From NCBI GenBank assembly GCA_017427265.1, contig JAFRTG010000021.1, positions 434,001 to 498,000 on the forward strand: DNA of 64,000 bases. Reading direction: 5' to 3'. The position numbers and the translations under genes are program-made. Source of the stretch: Oscillospiraceae bacterium. Its GTDB lineage: Bacteria; Bacillota; Clostridia; Oscillospirales; Ruminococcaceae. Of the stretch, positions 14,566 through 25,044 are shown one piece after another (position 1 is the stretch's first letter; the number at the start of each line of letters is the position of its first letter). The notes beneath the pieces are model-generated. The model had not been told where the DNA came from. It did not search any database and was given only the letters and a program-made list of their open reading frames with translations.

Positions 14566-15316
14566 TTTTTTATACTATGTCATTTTTGCGCTGCTCTGCA
14601 TATTCATTGTGCCGGAGCTGGTGTCGATGGATCCTGATATGCGGGATGATATGTGCGGCAGTCTGGCACTGATGCTCTATTCAGGTTCGATTCCGCTTGC
14701 CGGTACGCTGATCGCGCTGCTGCTGACAACGTATATCTGCGGCACGGATCAGACAGATCACACCATGAATTACGAGATCATGAACGGAACGCGGCGTTCT
14801 GCTGTTTATCTCGGCCGCGTCTGTGCAAGCCTGCTGATCGGCCTTGCAGCAGCGGGCATTGTGATTGCGCTGCCGGTTCTGATTGCGTCCCTGATCGGCG
14901 GCTGGGGGCCGTGCGTTACTGCGCAGGATGCGCTGCTGAGGTGCCTTTCTGCACTGGCGCCGTTTATCCGCTGTGTGGCCTTCTTTGCCTTCATGACGTT
15001 TCTGATCGGAAACGGGCGGCTTGCAATGGTCATCAATATTCTGATTACCTTCATCGGCACAATGGTTTATTCCATTATGGATGCCATGGATTTTGATCTG
15101 CCGTTCTGGGAGCACTATACCGGGCTTTCGTCCGGCAGCGCGTTGTTTGATATGTCAAACAAGCGGCTTTCCTATGTCGGGGACAAGGCATACTGGATTG
15201 TCGGTGAGGTGCTGGAGCGGCAGCATGGAATGCAGATCGTGCTGGTCTCTCTGGGCGTATCGGCTGTGATTCTGGCGGCAGGCCTGCTCCTGTTCCGCCG
15301 GAAAGACTTGAAATGA
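14519..15316 (+). CDS. ABC transporter permease (ABC-2 type)
   Basis: 265 residues with six membrane helices (about 20-40, 58-80, 98-125, 140-165, 170-190, 235-258). The N-terminus MFNVMKAQLYQTVRHN and the D-Q-T-D-H-T-M-N-Y-E motif after helix 2 match BcrB-like permeases, in which a short D-x-T-x-x-x-E segment is recurrent. ATG 14519 has AGGTGA five bases upstream; the GTG at 14510 lies within that ribosome site. Partner of the ATPase before it and probable half of a heterodimer with the next permease. Confidence 0.88.
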   Translation: MFNVMKAQLYQTVRHNFLYYVIFALLCIFIVPELVSMDPDMRDDMCGSLALMLYSGSIPLAGTLIALLLTTYICGTDQTDHTMNYEIMNGTRRSAVYLGRVCASLLIGLAAAGIVIALPVLIASLIGGWGPCVTAQDALLRCLSALAPFIRCVAFFAFMTFLIGNGRLAMVINILITFIGTMVYSIMDAMDFDLPFWEHYTGLSSGSALFDMSNKRLSYVGDKAYWIVGEVLERQHGMQIVLVSLGVSAVILAAGLLLFRRKDLK

Positions 15317-15325
15317 GGTGATATC

Positions 15326-16108
15326 ATGCGGAGAATCATGGCTTCGCAGCTTTATCAGCTGAAAAGAATCCGGGCAATGTGGATGCTTATAATCGGTATC
15401 ACGCTCATTTTTCTGCTGACTGTGATCGGACCGCTGCTGAATCTGGAACGGCCGACCGCATCTCTGCTGATCGGGCAGCAGATGCCGCTCCTCTTTGTGA
15501 TGCTGACGATCATGACCGGTGTTGTTTCGGCATTTCTGTGTACGAATGACTTTACGGATCAGACGCTCAATCATGAGGTGCTGTCCGGCGTGAGCCGTAT
15601 GGAGAGCTATTTCGGGCGAGCGATTCCGGCGATTCTGGTATCCGTGGTGCTTTCATTGTTCTGGCTTGCGATGGCGGTCTGCGCAGCAGACGTCCTCTAC
15701 GGATGGGGCAATCAGCTTTCGGTACAGACAGTTGCCGCAGAGATTCTGCTGACGGCGTTTCCGCTGATCCGGCTGAGCTGCTTTTTTGTGATGCTGTCGT
15801 TCATCATCAAGCGGCCGTTTATCGTAATCGGCATTTCCTGTGCAATGATTTATCTGATTTTTCAGGTCGGCGGCTCGACGCTGTTCAATGCACACAATTA
15901 TTATCTGGCAGGGATTGCCAATGCGTTTTACATCCTGAATACGGAGCAGTTCGGCGTATTTGCGGCCGGAAGCGAACACATCAATTATGTGCTGGTTCCG
16001 ACGGTGACGCCGGCCTCTGCCGCGGTGACGGTTGCGGTTTCTCTGGTATTTTCGGCAGGCTGGCTGCTGCTGGGATACAGCTATTTTCATCATGACGATC
16101 TGAAGTGA
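15326..16108 (+). CDS. ABC transporter permease (ABC-2 type), second subunit
   Basis: 260 residues, six membrane helices. It is related to the preceding permease: the segment D-F-T-D-Q-T-L-N-H-E-V-L-S-G-V-S-R parallels D-Q-T-D-H-T-M-N-Y-E-I-M-N-G-T-R-R there, so the pair arose by duplication and likely forms a heterodimer. GAGGTGAT lies seven bases before ATG 15326. Gaps to the neighbours are 9 and 13 bp, so one transcript is likely. Confidence 0.88.
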   Translation: MRRIMASQLYQLKRIRAMWMLIIGITLIFLLTVIGPLLNLERPTASLLIGQQMPLLFVMLTIMTGVVSAFLCTNDFTDQTLNHEVLSGVSRMESYFGRAIPAILVSVVLSLFWLAMAVCAADVLYGWGNQLSVQTVAAEILLTAFPLIRLSCFFVMLSFIIKRPFIVIGISCAMIYLIFQVGGSTLFNAHNYYLAGIANAFYILNTEQFGVFAAGSEHINYVLVPTVTPASAAVTVAVSLVFSAGWLLLGYSYFHHDDLK

Positions 16109-16121
16109 GGGGGCGCGCAGT

Positions 16122-17768
16122 ATGATCTATTTTGACATTCTATTGTTCCTGCTGGCGCTGCTCAGCTGCGGAGCGGCGTACTGGCTGGCCGGCTATGCGG
16201 AACGTGTACCGGATACCAGATGGCGCATCTGCTATCTGATTCCGGCCATCATCGGAATCCTGTTCAGTCTGCATGAGGGCGCAGAGCAGTGCATGGCGGG
16301 CGTTTATCTGGCGCTGCTGCTTCTGACAGCGGGCGTGTTCAGTCAGAAGGCTGCGGTACGGAAAAAGGCAGCCGCAGCAGGTGCCCTCTGTGCGCTGACG
16401 GCACTGCCGCTCTGCCTGCTGATTCCGTCCTACCGCCGGAAGGACTATGCGGCAGACTTCCGGAAGGGCTTTTCCTATATGAAAAAATATTATCTGCTGG
16501 CAGAGCATAAGCAGCTCGATCTGGACGCGCTGTATCAGAAGTATCTGCCGGATTTTGAGGCGGCAACGGCACAGAAGGATGCCATAGCAAATGAGATTGC
16601 ATGGACAAAATTCTGCGCGGAGTTCCATGACGGCCATGTGGGCTATTCTTCCTCCAGAAGCGTTTCCAATCAGGCGCTTGCGCAGGCCAGCGGGCATGAT
16701 TACGGCCTTGTGATTGTCACGCTTTCGGACGGGAAAACCGTCGCCGTGCAGACGGATGCGTCCCTTGAAAAATACGGCATCCGGAACGGTACCGAGATTC
16801 TGACATGGAACGGTATGACGCCGGCGGAGGCAGACCGTCAGTCAGAACTGTATGCGGCGCGCTCGTTCGCGGATATTGACAATGAACAGTTTTATGCCGG
16901 CATCTGCGCGGCAGGAACCGGCGGAGAGACTGTGCCGGTCGAGTTCCTCGATGAGAACGGCAGCGTGCAGAGGGCTGATCTGCCGCAGCTTTCCGCTCCT
17001 TATTCGGAGCGGCTGGAGGCAGCGCTTGATGTGCTGAACCGCGGCGTCAATGCAGACAATCTGCAATTTACTGAGCTTGACGATACAACGGTCTGTTTGC
17101 GCATCCGGGACATGATGGATGATACAAAATCTATGGAAAGCGGGGACTTCTCAACAGTTCAGAGAAGACTGCGGAGTGAGCTGGTTTCCTTCCGGAAGCA
17201 GGGCATCCGCAATGCGGTCATAGATATCCGCAGCAACGGCGGCGGAACGGACGGCATCGTCACGGCGGTCGCGGAGCTGTTCGCGCCGGAGGGCGAGCAT
17301 TACTATGTGACAAACGGCGTCTGGGACGAGCAGAACCGCTGCTTTATCCGCGAGGAAAACGGCAGATTCAAAACCGGAGGTGATGTCACCTTCAACGGCG
17401 AGCAGCTGCTCGGAGACGGGCATATTGTGCTGCTGGTCAATTCCGGCAGTGCCAGTGCCTCGGATCATCTCTGTCATGTGCTGCGGGGCATGGAGAATGT
17501 GACGGTCATGGGCTTTACGGAATCGAACGGCAGTGCGCAGGGTGTGTTCGGTCTGAACCTTGATTACGGTTCGCTGAGCTTTTCCAGTTCTGTCATGCTG
17601 GAAAAGGACGGCAGCATCTTCATTGATTCCGGTGCGGACCGCCAGAGCGGAAACGGGCTGGATATCCGCGTGCCGCTGGACGAAACCGCAGTGAATGCGC
17701 TGTTTGAGAAAGATGAGGACTATGTTTTGGAGCAGGCGCTTGATCTGCTGCATGAAAAATATCCGTGA
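16122..17768 (+). CDS. Membrane-anchored S41-family (C-terminal processing-like) peptidase
   Basis: 548 residues. Four hydrophobic segments in residues 1-110, then an extracytoplasmic part with a lead-in helical region (110-170), a PDZ-like stretch (about 190-270) and an S41 tail-specific protease domain (about 310-545). The N-S-G-S-A-S-A-S-D segment near residue 440 carries the expected catalytic Ser. Also seen is I-D-I-R-S-N-G-G-G-T-D-G, the substrate-loop motif of S41 enzymes. As the last gene of the exporter operon it may process an exported peptide or act on surface proteins; that role is inferred from position only. No lanthipeptide or bacteriocin precursor is visible nearby. Confidence 0.85.
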   Translation: MIYFDILLFLLALLSCGAAYWLAGYAERVPDTRWRICYLIPAIIGILFSLHEGAEQCMAGVYLALLLLTAGVFSQKAAVRKKAAAAGALCALTALPLCLLIPSYRRKDYAADFRKGFSYMKKYYLLAEHKQLDLDALYQKYLPDFEAATAQKDAIANEIAWTKFCAEFHDGHVGYSSSRSVSNQALAQASGHDYGLVIVTLSDGKTVAVQTDASLEKYGIRNGTEILTWNGMTPAEADRQSELYAARSFADIDNEQFYAGICAAGTGGETVPVEFLDENGSVQRADLPQLSAPYSERLEAALDVLNRGVNADNLQFTELDDTTVCLRIRDMMDDTKSMESGDFSTVQRRLRSELVSFRKQGIRNAVIDIRSNGGGTDGIVTAVAELFAPEGEHYYVTNGVWDEQNRCFIREENGRFKTGGDVTFNGEQLLGDGHIVLLVNSGSASASDHLCHVLRGMENVTVMGFTESNGSAQGVFGLNLDYGSLSFSSSVMLEKDGSIFIDSGADRQSGNGLDIRVPLDETAVNALFEKDEDYVLEQALDLLHEKYP

Positions 17769-17799
17769 GCAGGGAGACGTTTCCGCAACAGCGGGTTGC

Positions 17800-17828
17800 T
17801 TGACCGCAGAAAAGCCGTGTGATATAAT
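17800..17828 (+). promoter_or_regulatory. Promoter of the XRE regulator
   Basis: TTGACC (17800-17805), 17-bp spacer, TATAAT (17823-17828). Confidence 0.82.
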
Positions 17829-17854
17829 GAAGAAAAAACAAGGAGGATTGTCAC

Positions 17855-18619
17855 ATGGAAACAAAGGACATTCTTTATCGGCTCCGCACGAAAAGCGGCA
17901 TGTCGCAGGACGCGCTTGCGGAGAAGATCTTCGTCACACGGCAGGCGGTTTCGAGGTGGGAGAACGGCGAAACGGTACCGAACACGGAGACGCTGAAGCT
18001 GCTTTCGGCGCTGTTTCACGTTTCAATCAATACGCTGCTTGGTTCGCCGCGGCAGCTGATCTGTCAGTGCTGCGGAATGCCGCTGGAGGATTCCGTTATC
18101 AGCACGGAGAAGGACGGCTCGCTGAACGAGGATTACTGCAAATGGTGTTATGCAGACGGCACGTATATGTACAGCGACATGGACGATCTGATCGAGGTTT
18201 GCGTGAATCACATGGCAAACGGCGAGCATTCTCCGGAGGAAGTGCGTGCATATCTGAAGGAGACGCTTCCGAAGCTCGATTACTGGAAGCGTTATCAGGA
18301 GCTTGGGGACGGCGGTGAATTTGAAGCGTTCAAGCAAAAGCTGATGGATGAAATCAACGCGCTGGGAATTGAGGGGATGCCGAAGGTGGAAAAGCTGAAT
18401 GCGCTTGTCGGCAGCTATGTGAATCTGCCGTACAGACTGCCGAACGGGAGCACGGTGAAGCTGCTGGACGACAATGCAACATATCTCGGCAATCAGCTTG
18501 AATGCGAATTCGGCGGCGACCGGTGTTTCGGGGTACTTGCCAACATGGATTTTATTCTGGTAGCGACATACGGAGAAAACGGTTCCGATCCTGAACTGCT
18601 TGTCTACAAAAAACGCTAA
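17855..18619 (+). CDS. XRE-family regulator with zinc-ribbon domain
   Basis: 254 residues. Residues 4-62 are a Cro/C1-type helix-turn-helix (S-G-M-S-Q-D-A-L-A-E-K-I-F-V-T-R-Q-A-V-S-R-W-E-N-G). Residues 70-155 are a putative zinc ribbon beginning C-Q-C-C-G-M-P-L with a second C-K-W-C pair, a module common in Clostridia and Oscillospiraceae fused to XRE domains. The C-terminal 75 residues (about 180-254) look like a small beta-rich sensor domain I do not recognise. AAGGAGG precedes ATG 17855. It has its own promoter after the exporter operon; control of that operon is possible but not shown. Family A repeat starts 8 bp after its stop. Confidence 0.88.
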   Translation: METKDILYRLRTKSGMSQDALAEKIFVTRQAVSRWENGETVPNTETLKLLSALFHVSINTLLGSPRQLICQCCGMPLEDSVISTEKDGSLNEDYCKWCYADGTYMYSDMDDLIEVCVNHMANGEHSPEEVRAYLKETLPKLDYWKRYQELGDGGEFEAFKQKLMDEINALGIEGMPKVEKLNALVGSYVNLPYRLPNGSTVKLLDDNATYLGNQLECEFGGDRCFGVLANMDFILVATYGENGSDPELLVYKKR

Positions 18620-18626
18620 CCGGTCG

Positions 18627-19119
18627 GGCGGGGAGCCCCCGCGGGCAATTCCCTTCGGAGGGCGGCAGCGGAGCACCCCCAATCAGATAATCACACGCCG
18701 CTGGCGCGGCTTCTGTGACGTAACTTCTCCCCATGCTAAAGCCCGCCGCAAGAGCGCGGCCTCGCCCCAAAATTAAAGTTTTTGATCGACCTTTTTTCAA
18801 AAAGGTCGCAGGTTCTTAGGGCAGAGCCCTAAGTCGCACTCCGCAGAGTGCGAAACTCCCCTGCGTCAGGCGCACCGCAAGGGGGAATTTCAAAAACGAT
18901 CCGGGGGATCGTTTGTGGAAGGGGGGAGCCCTGTAAGAGAGGGCGCCCCCAGGCGGATTGCGGAGCAATCCGCGACACCCGCAGCGCATAGAAGCTGACG
19001 GCAGTCAGATTCAAGCAATGCGGGCTTGCAGGATTCAAAGGGCTGCAGCCCTTTGGCTTTCATACCCCACACATTACAACATAACAGAACCAAGGCGTCG
19101 ATTTCAGCAATCGGCGCCC
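18627..19119 (+). repeat. Interspersed palindromic mosaic repeat, family A, full-length
   Basis: About 490 bp, same module order as the copy at 12955-13470: GGGCGGGGAGCCCCCGC start, CGCCGCTGGCGCGGCTTCTG, a CGACCTTTTTT/AAAAAGGTCG hairpin, GGGCAGAGCCC, CGCACTCCGCAGAGTGCG, AACGATCC..GGATCGTT, GAGGGCGCCCCC, GGATTGC..GCAATCC, AAAGGGCTGCAGCCCTTT, and the terminal GGCGTCGAT/ATCGGCGCC hairpin. The individual stem sequences vary while the stems are kept, which points to selection on or mechanism requiring folding. Confidence 0.8.
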
Positions 19120-19162
19120 TTACTGTTTTCGCCGTGATTGTCAATCCGTCTGGAACACACCG

Positions 19163-19642
19163 TCAAGCATTCAGCAGCCAGACACCGATTGCGAGATACG
19201 AAGCAAAGATGCTCCAGAGCAGATACGGCACATTGAGCCGCGCAGCAGATTTCCGCACCTTGCTGAACTGCAGAATCATGAGCAGGACGAGCACCGAGAG
19301 CAGTACAGCGACCGCGGCCGAAGCGGCGAACATCCGGAAGCGGAAGAACAGAATGCTCCAGATAAAGTTGACGCCGAGCTGCACGGCATAGAGCATCAGT
19401 GCACGCTTGCGGGCATTGGTGAAGGCTTCGTCGGCGTTGCAGACAAGATACGAAGAAACGCCCATCAGCGCATAGAGCACGGCCCAGACGACCGGGAATA
19501 CGGCACCCGGCGGCGAGAACGGCGGCCGGATGATCTCGCGGTAAAAGTCGGAATACCCGCCGGCGAGCAGCGCAGAGAGCGCGCCGGTCAGCTCTGCAAT
19601 CACGACGGAGATCAGCAATTCGCTTCGGTTGATTTTTTTCAT
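19163..19642 (-). CDS. tspO: TspO/MBR family tryptophan-rich sensory protein
   Basis: 159 residues and five membrane helices, the standard TspO/translocator-protein size. Motifs: I-I-R-P-P-F-S-P-P-G-A-V-F-P-V-V-W-A-V-L-Y-A-L-M-G in the loop1-helix2 region and N-F-I-W-S-I-L-F-F-R in helix 4; the C-terminal helix keeps L-L-W-S-I-F-A-S-Y-L-A. Members bind porphyrins and take part in stress and tetrapyrrole responses; the role here is unknown. GAGGTGCT precedes ATG 19642. Single-gene unit flanked on both sides by repeats. Confidence 0.92.
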   Translation of the reverse strand: MKKINRSELLISVVIAELTGALSALLAGGYSDFYREIIRPPFSPPGAVFPVVWAVLYALMGVSSYLVCNADEAFTNARKRALMLYAVQLGVNFIWSILFFRFRMFAASAAVAVLLSVLVLLMILQFSKVRKSAARLNVPYLLWSIFASYLAIGVWLLNA

Positions 19643-19689
19643 AGCAGCACCTCATTTCAGATTGCTTTCCGTATATCGTATGCAGAGCC

Positions 19690-20098
19690 GCAAAAAATAT
19701 GCAGGCTGCGGGCAGTGCCCGCCTCCATTTCCCTTCGGAGGGCGGCAGCGGAGCTCCCCCAAGGAGACAAGTACACGCCGCTGTTCGCGGCTTATGCAAC
19801 GTAACTTCTCCAGATGCTAAAGCACGCCGCAAGGTTTTACAAACGCTTGCTGCGTGTAACAGAGAGGCGAGGGTAAGGAAAAGGAGAGCGCGAGAGGGAA
19901 AAACTCAGGGAGAGGGGAGATAAGCGACGTAGGAGCGCACTCCCCTTACCCTGTGGTTGTCCCTCTCGCATTCGCGCCCCGCGCCCAACAAAAATATACA
20001 TCGGACAAAAAGATCAAGAACAAGAAACCTCAATTATCACCGAACATGTGAACAATCGCTTTTCTGTGAACGCCCTGCGATAGAGGGCGCCCCCCTAA
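19690..20098. repeat. Partial family A repeat and low-complexity gap between tspO and rpsI
   Basis: 19690-19840 carries the first modules of family A (GCGGGCAGTGCCCGC, CTTCGGAGGGCGGCAGCGGA, CGCCGCTGTTCGCGGCTT, ATGCTAAAGC). The rest up to about 20098 is purine-rich, then pyrimidine-rich, and holds no gene; AGAGGGCGCCCCC at 20085-20097 is another isolated module of the family. Confidence 0.6.
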
Positions 20099-20121
20099 AT
20101 TGATGCTGACATTATCGACAA

Positions 20122-20155
20122 AAAAGGCGAACACCGCAAAGGGTGTTCGCCTTTT
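20122..20155 (-). terminator. Terminator of rplM-rpsI
   Basis: 14-bp perfect stem (20122-20135 with 20142-20155) closed by GCAAAG, preceded on the plus strand by an A-run that is a U-run in the rpsI transcript. Confidence 0.9.
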
Positions 20156-20186
20156 GATAAGCAATAATTTGCAGAAAAGCGTGCAA

Positions 20187-20603
20187 TCAGCGCTTGGAGA
20201 ACTGCGGAGCACGACGTGCAGCCTTGAGGCCGTACTTCTTTCTTTCCTTCATTCTCGGATCACGAGTCAGATAGCCTGCCTTCTTCAGTGCCGGGCGGAG
20301 CTCAGCATTGAACTGCAGCAGTGCACGGGAAACACCGTGACGGATTGCGCCTGCCTGACCGGTCACGCCGCCGCCTGCAACGGTGCAGACAATGTCGAAC
20401 TGAGCACCGGTCTCGGTAAGTTCGAGCGGCTGACGAACGATCAGCTTGAGGGTTTCGAGGCCGAAGTAATCGTCAATGCTTCTGCCGTTGATGGTCACAT
20501 TGCCGGAGCCGGGATAGAGGCGGACTCTTGCAACGGAATGCTTTCTTCTGCCGGTGCCGTAGAACGACTTCAGCTTTGCTTCGTAAGAGACTGTTTCACT
20601 CAT
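20187..20603 (-). CDS. rpsI: Small ribosomal subunit protein uS9
   Basis: 138 residues, usual length. Contains the uS9 features [18 protein letters not shown]-x-I-D-D-Y-F, [19 protein letters not shown], and the basic tail ending A-P-Q-F-S-K-R that reaches the ribosomal P site. Start ATG 20603 with AAAGGAG ten bases upstream. It is 16 bp after rplM in the classic L13-S9 operon. Confidence 0.98.
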   Translation of the reverse strand: MSETVSYEAKLKSFYGTGRRKHSVARVRLYPGSGNVTINGRSIDDYFGLETLKLIVRQPLELTETGAQFDIVCTVAGGGVTGQAGAIRHGVSRALLQFNAELRPALKKAGYLTRDPRMKERKKYGLKAARRAPQFSKR

Positions 20604-20619
20604 TGATCTGGCTCCTTTC

Positions 20620-21048
20620 TTACAGTGTCCACAGCTCAGGCTTCTGAGCAGCGTTCTTATGCTCAGCGTCAGCATAAACGCGCAGACGCTTCATGGAAGT
20701 TCTGCCGATGTGATTGTTCGGCAGCATGCCTTCGACAGCAATGTACATTGCGTGCTCCGGCTTCTTCTCCATCAGATCGCGGTAGGAGATTTTCTTGAGG
20801 TGGCCGATCCAGCCGGTGTGCCAGATCTCGAACTTCTGATCGAGCTTCTTGCCGGTCAGAACTGCCTTGCCGCAGTTGATGATGATAACGTGATCGCCGC
20901 AGTCGACGTTCGGTGTGAAATCGACCTTGTGCTTGCCGCGGAGAATTGCGGCTGCCTTTGCAGCGGTGCGGCCGAGGGGCTGACCTGCTGCGTCAATGAT
21001 ATACCATTTCCGGTTGATCTCTGCAACCTTCGGCATCGTGGTTGACAT
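20620..21048 (-). CDS. rplM: Large ribosomal subunit protein uL13
   Basis: 142 residues, usual length. Family motifs: [26 protein letters not shown], and [13 protein letters not shown]. First gene of the rplM-rpsI operon. ATG 21048 has GGAGGAA upstream; the in-frame ATG at 21063 lies inside that ribosome site. The operon has a consensus promoter and a roughly 75-nt leader with two stems, consistent with L13 autoregulation. Confidence 0.98.
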   Translation of the reverse strand: MSTTMPKVAEINRKWYIIDAAGQPLGRTAAKAAAILRGKHKVDFTPNVDCGDHVIIINCGKAVLTGKKLDQKFEIWHTGWIGHLKKISYRDLMEKKPEHAMYIAVEGMLPNNHIGRTSMKRLRVYADAEHKNAAQKPELWTL

Positions 21049-21167
21049 AGTATGTTCCTCCATCCAAATTTTTAGGTGACCGGAAAAGCGGTCAGATCCA
21101 CGGGGAGGATCCTGTCCTTATTTCCAGCGTACCTGACTATTATACACGATTTGCGGGCGGATGTCAA
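21049..21167 (-). promoter_or_regulatory. rplM promoter and structured leader (L13 leader type)
   Basis: Minus strand: TTGACA (21162-21167), 17-bp spacer, TATAAT (21139-21144). The leader then contains GATCC/GGATC and a TGACCG/CGGTCA stem before the ribosome site. A leader bound by L13 is known in Firmicutes; position and folding fit, but I could not compare with the model. Confidence 0.7.
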
Positions 21168-21312
21168 CGGTCAAAATCCCGAATTTTCAAAATATATCGC
21201 CCGTTCTCTTGTTTTCTCTGGATATCTCTCTGTTTTGCTCGTTTTCTCGTTTTTCATTTCATTTTTGATGCAGCAGCGAGACACGGCAAAAACAGCGTAT
21301 TATCAAAGAAAA

Positions 21313-22050
21313 TCAGTCCTCCTCCGGCATATCCCAGTTATGCCAGACATTCTGGACATCGTCGTCGTCCTCAAGGTGTTCGAGCAGCAGACCCATTTTG
21401 CGGAGGGATTCCTCCTCGGTCAGGGTGACATAGGTGCTCGGAACCTCCTCGGCCTCAGCAGAGGTGACGAGGTAGCCCTTTGCGGTCAGACCCTCGCGCA
21501 GATCGCTGACGGCAGCGGGATCGCAGACGATCTCGATGCTGTCCTCGGAATAGGTCATGTCGTCGCCGCCGAGCTCCATGACATCTTCGAGCACGGCATC
21601 CTCTTCGAGCTCACCCTCATGCTCAATGACGATGATGCCCTTCTGGGAGAAGAGGTAGGAAACGCAGCCCGTGGTGCCGAGGTTGCCGCCGAACTTATCG
21701 AAGTAGTGGCGGATGTTGCCCGCGGTACGGTTCTTGTTGTCGGTCAGGCACTCGACGATGACGGCGACGCCGTTCGGGCCGTAGCCCTCGTAGGTGAGTG
21801 CCTCGTAGCTGTTTTTATCGCTGTCTCCGGCCGCCTTTTTAATCAGGCGGTCGATGTTGTCGTTCGGGACATTGTTCGCCTTAGCCTTAGCGATCAGATC
21901 GCGCAGCTTGCTGTTGTTGTTCGGATCGGGGCCGCCCTCTTTGATGACGACCATCATTTCACGGCCGATCTTGGTAAAGATCTTTGCCTTTACGGCGTCG
22001 GTTGCTTCTTTTTTCCGCTTGATGTTATTCCACTTGGAATGTCCGGACAT
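21313..22050 (-). CDS. YebC/PmpR-family protein
   Basis: 245 residues, the normal size of YebC/TACO1 proteins. N-terminus M-S-G-H-S-K-W-N-N-I-K-R-K-K-E, then K-I-F-T-K-I-G-R-E-M, and the central Y-E-G-Y-G-P-N-G-V-A-V-I-V-E block are diagnostic. The family has been described as DNA-binding regulators and as translation factors that help ribosomes through proline-rich stretches. AGGAGG lies eight bases before ATG 22050. Last gene of the minus-strand block that begins with rplU; a 263-bp gap with nothing recognisable except the rplM promoter follows. Confidence 0.96.
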   Translation of the reverse strand: MSGHSKWNNIKRKKEATDAVKAKIFTKIGREMMVVIKEGGPDPNNNSKLRDLIAKAKANNVPNDNIDRLIKKAAGDSDKNSYEALTYEGYGPNGVAVIVECLTDNKNRTAGNIRHYFDKFGGNLGTTGCVSYLFSQKGIIVIEHEGELEEDAVLEDVMELGGDDMTYSEDSIEIVCDPAAVSDLREGLTAKGYLVTSAEAEEVPSTYVTLTEEESLRKMGLLLEHLEDDDDVQNVWHNWDMPEED

Positions 22051-22061
22051 AAGAACGCCTC

Positions 22062-23772
<1,711 letters not shown>

Positions 23773-23870
23773 TCATAAGAAATCCCCCTGCCGGAACAGC
23801 AAGGGGACTATGCGGTCATCGCATAAGCGGCACCGCACCGGAACGCTCCGGCACGGTACCGTGCATTTTC

Positions 23871-24155
23871 TTACTGCTCGACAGCGTAAACGCTGACGAG
23901 CTTGCGGTCGCGGCCGAGGCGCTCGAAGCGGACCTGACCGTCGATCGTTGCAAACAGGGTATCATCCGAACCCTTGCCGACATTGTTGCCCGGGTGGATG
24001 TGGGTACCGCGCTGACGAACAAGAATGTTGCCGGCCAGAACGAACTGACCGTCGCCGCGCTTGACGCCAAGGCGCTTTGCCTCGGAATCACGGCCGTTCT
24101 TGGTAGAACCAACGCCCTTCTTGTGAGCGAAGAACTGCATGCTAATACGGATCAT
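23871..24155 (-). CDS. rpmA: Large ribosomal subunit protein bL27 with cleavable N-terminus
   Basis: 94 residues. The first nine residues end M-Q-F-F-A, directly before [14 protein letters not shown]. This is the Firmicute-type N-terminal extension that the protease Prp removes after F-F-A so that bL27 can reach the peptidyl-transferase centre. Core motif [10 protein letters not shown] is intact. The gene for Prp lies 40 bp upstream in the same operon. Confidence 0.97.
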   Translation of the reverse strand: MIRISMQFFAHKKGVGSTKNGRDSEAKRLGVKRGDGQFVLAGNILVRQRGTHIHPGNNVGKGSDDTLFATIDGQVRFERLGRDRKLVSVYAVEQ

Positions 24156-24195
24156 TGAGATACACCTCCGTTTTCAGATTGTACTGCGTACAGAA

Positions 24196-24534
24196 TCAGG
24201 TATCGGAGACCGTGACGCGGAATGCGCCGGGAAAGTCCTCCGAGAGTGCCTGAAAATGCAGCAGCAGCCCTTTGAGAATGTTGGAATGCACGGGATCCGG
24301 CTGACTGAGCCGAACCGTGATCTGGTTTTGTGCGTCATCTGCCGGTCTGACGGCAACGCAGTCCTCAGGCGCGCCGAAGCAATCGACGAGGAGTGCCGAG
24401 GTCAGCTGAACGGCAGAGGAGACAGCCGCACAGAGCACCGAAAAGCCGGTGTCCTCTGAGACTGCGTCATGTCCGGAAACGGTGCATCCGCAGAGCATTC
24501 CGTTTCTGCGCACAAAATGTGCTTTCAGCAGCAT
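24196..24534 (-). CDS. prp: Ribosomal-processing cysteine protease Prp
   Basis: 112 residues, the YsxB/Prp family. The catalytic pair is visible: His22 in V-S-G-H-D-A and Cys35 in F-S-V-L-C-A-A-V-S. It cleaves the N-terminal extension of bL27, which the next gene here indeed carries. Between rplU (9 bp away) and rpmA (40 bp), the conserved Firmicute order. Confidence 0.95.
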   Translation of the reverse strand: MLLKAHFVRRNGMLCGCTVSGHDAVSEDTGFSVLCAAVSSAVQLTSALLVDCFGAPEDCVAVRPADDAQNQITVRLSQPDPVHSNILKGLLLHFQALSEDFPGAFRVTVSDT

Positions 24535-24543
24535 AGCCCGTGC

Positions 24544-24855
24544 TTATTTGCTGATGGATTCGATGCGGATCTGGGTGAAGGGCTGTCTGTGGCCCATTGC
24601 ACGCTTCTGACCGCACTTCGGCTTGTAGGTGAAGACGCGGATCTTCTTGCCCTTGCCGTTTGCGAGCACCTTTGCGGTAACGGTTGCGCCGTCCACGAAA
24701 GGAGCGCCGACTGTCAGACCGCTCTCATCGCCGAGTGCTGCGACCTGATTGAAGGTGACGGTTTCGCCGATTTCTGCAGAGAGCTTCTCAACGCGAACGA
24801 CGTTGCCCTCCTCGACCTTCAGCTGCTTACCGCCTGTCAAAATGACTGCATACAT
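24544..24855 (-). CDS. rplU: Large ribosomal subunit protein bL21
   Basis: 103 residues, normal length. M-Y-A-V-I-L-T-G-G-K-Q-L-K-V-E at the start and K-K-I-R-V-F-T-Y-K-P-K-C-G-Q-K-R-A-M-G-H-R-Q-P at the C-terminus are the family signatures. Start ATG 24855. First gene of the rplU-prp-rpmA(-obgE) transcript behind a consensus promoter and a leader of about 95 nt. Confidence 0.98.
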   Translation of the reverse strand: MYAVILTGGKQLKVEEGNVVRVEKLSAEIGETVTFNQVAALGDESGLTVGAPFVDGATVTAKVLANGKGKKIRVFTYKPKCGQKRAMGHRQPFTQIRIESISK

Positions 24856-24983
24856 GGTATTCTGGCACCTGCCTTTTCCATAAACTCGCTGCGAACGGTG
24901 CGTATCCCCGAACGGGCATAATACGGCTTCAACCGTCCAGCATGCGGCTTTTTCATTATACAAAATTTCTTTCGTTTTGTCAA
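24856..24983 (-). promoter_or_regulatory. rplU promoter and leader (L21 leader type)
   Basis: Minus strand: TTGACA (24978-24983), 17-bp spacer, TATAAT (24955-24960), both perfect. The leader of about 95 nt is G/C-rich and can fold; it includes GGCAGGTGCC just before the start. An L21-leader regulatory RNA is known at this place in Firmicutes. Confidence 0.7.
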
Positions 24984-24992
24984 GAGCTGACA

Positions 24993-25024
24993 AAAAGCCG
25001 CCGGTATAAATTACGGCGGCTTTT
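24993..25024. terminator. Terminator downstream of the GH26 gene
   Basis: 11-bp stem (24993-25003 with 25014-25024) with A-run left and T-run right. It ends the GH26 transcript (minus strand) and shields the rplU promoter. Confidence 0.85.
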
Positions 25025-25044
25025 CGGCTTGTTTTTGTTTATTA

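Noticed and set aside
21170-21312. Small gene or RNA between yebC and the rplM promoter
   Set aside because: Pyrimidine-rich stretch without conserved motif, stem or open frame.
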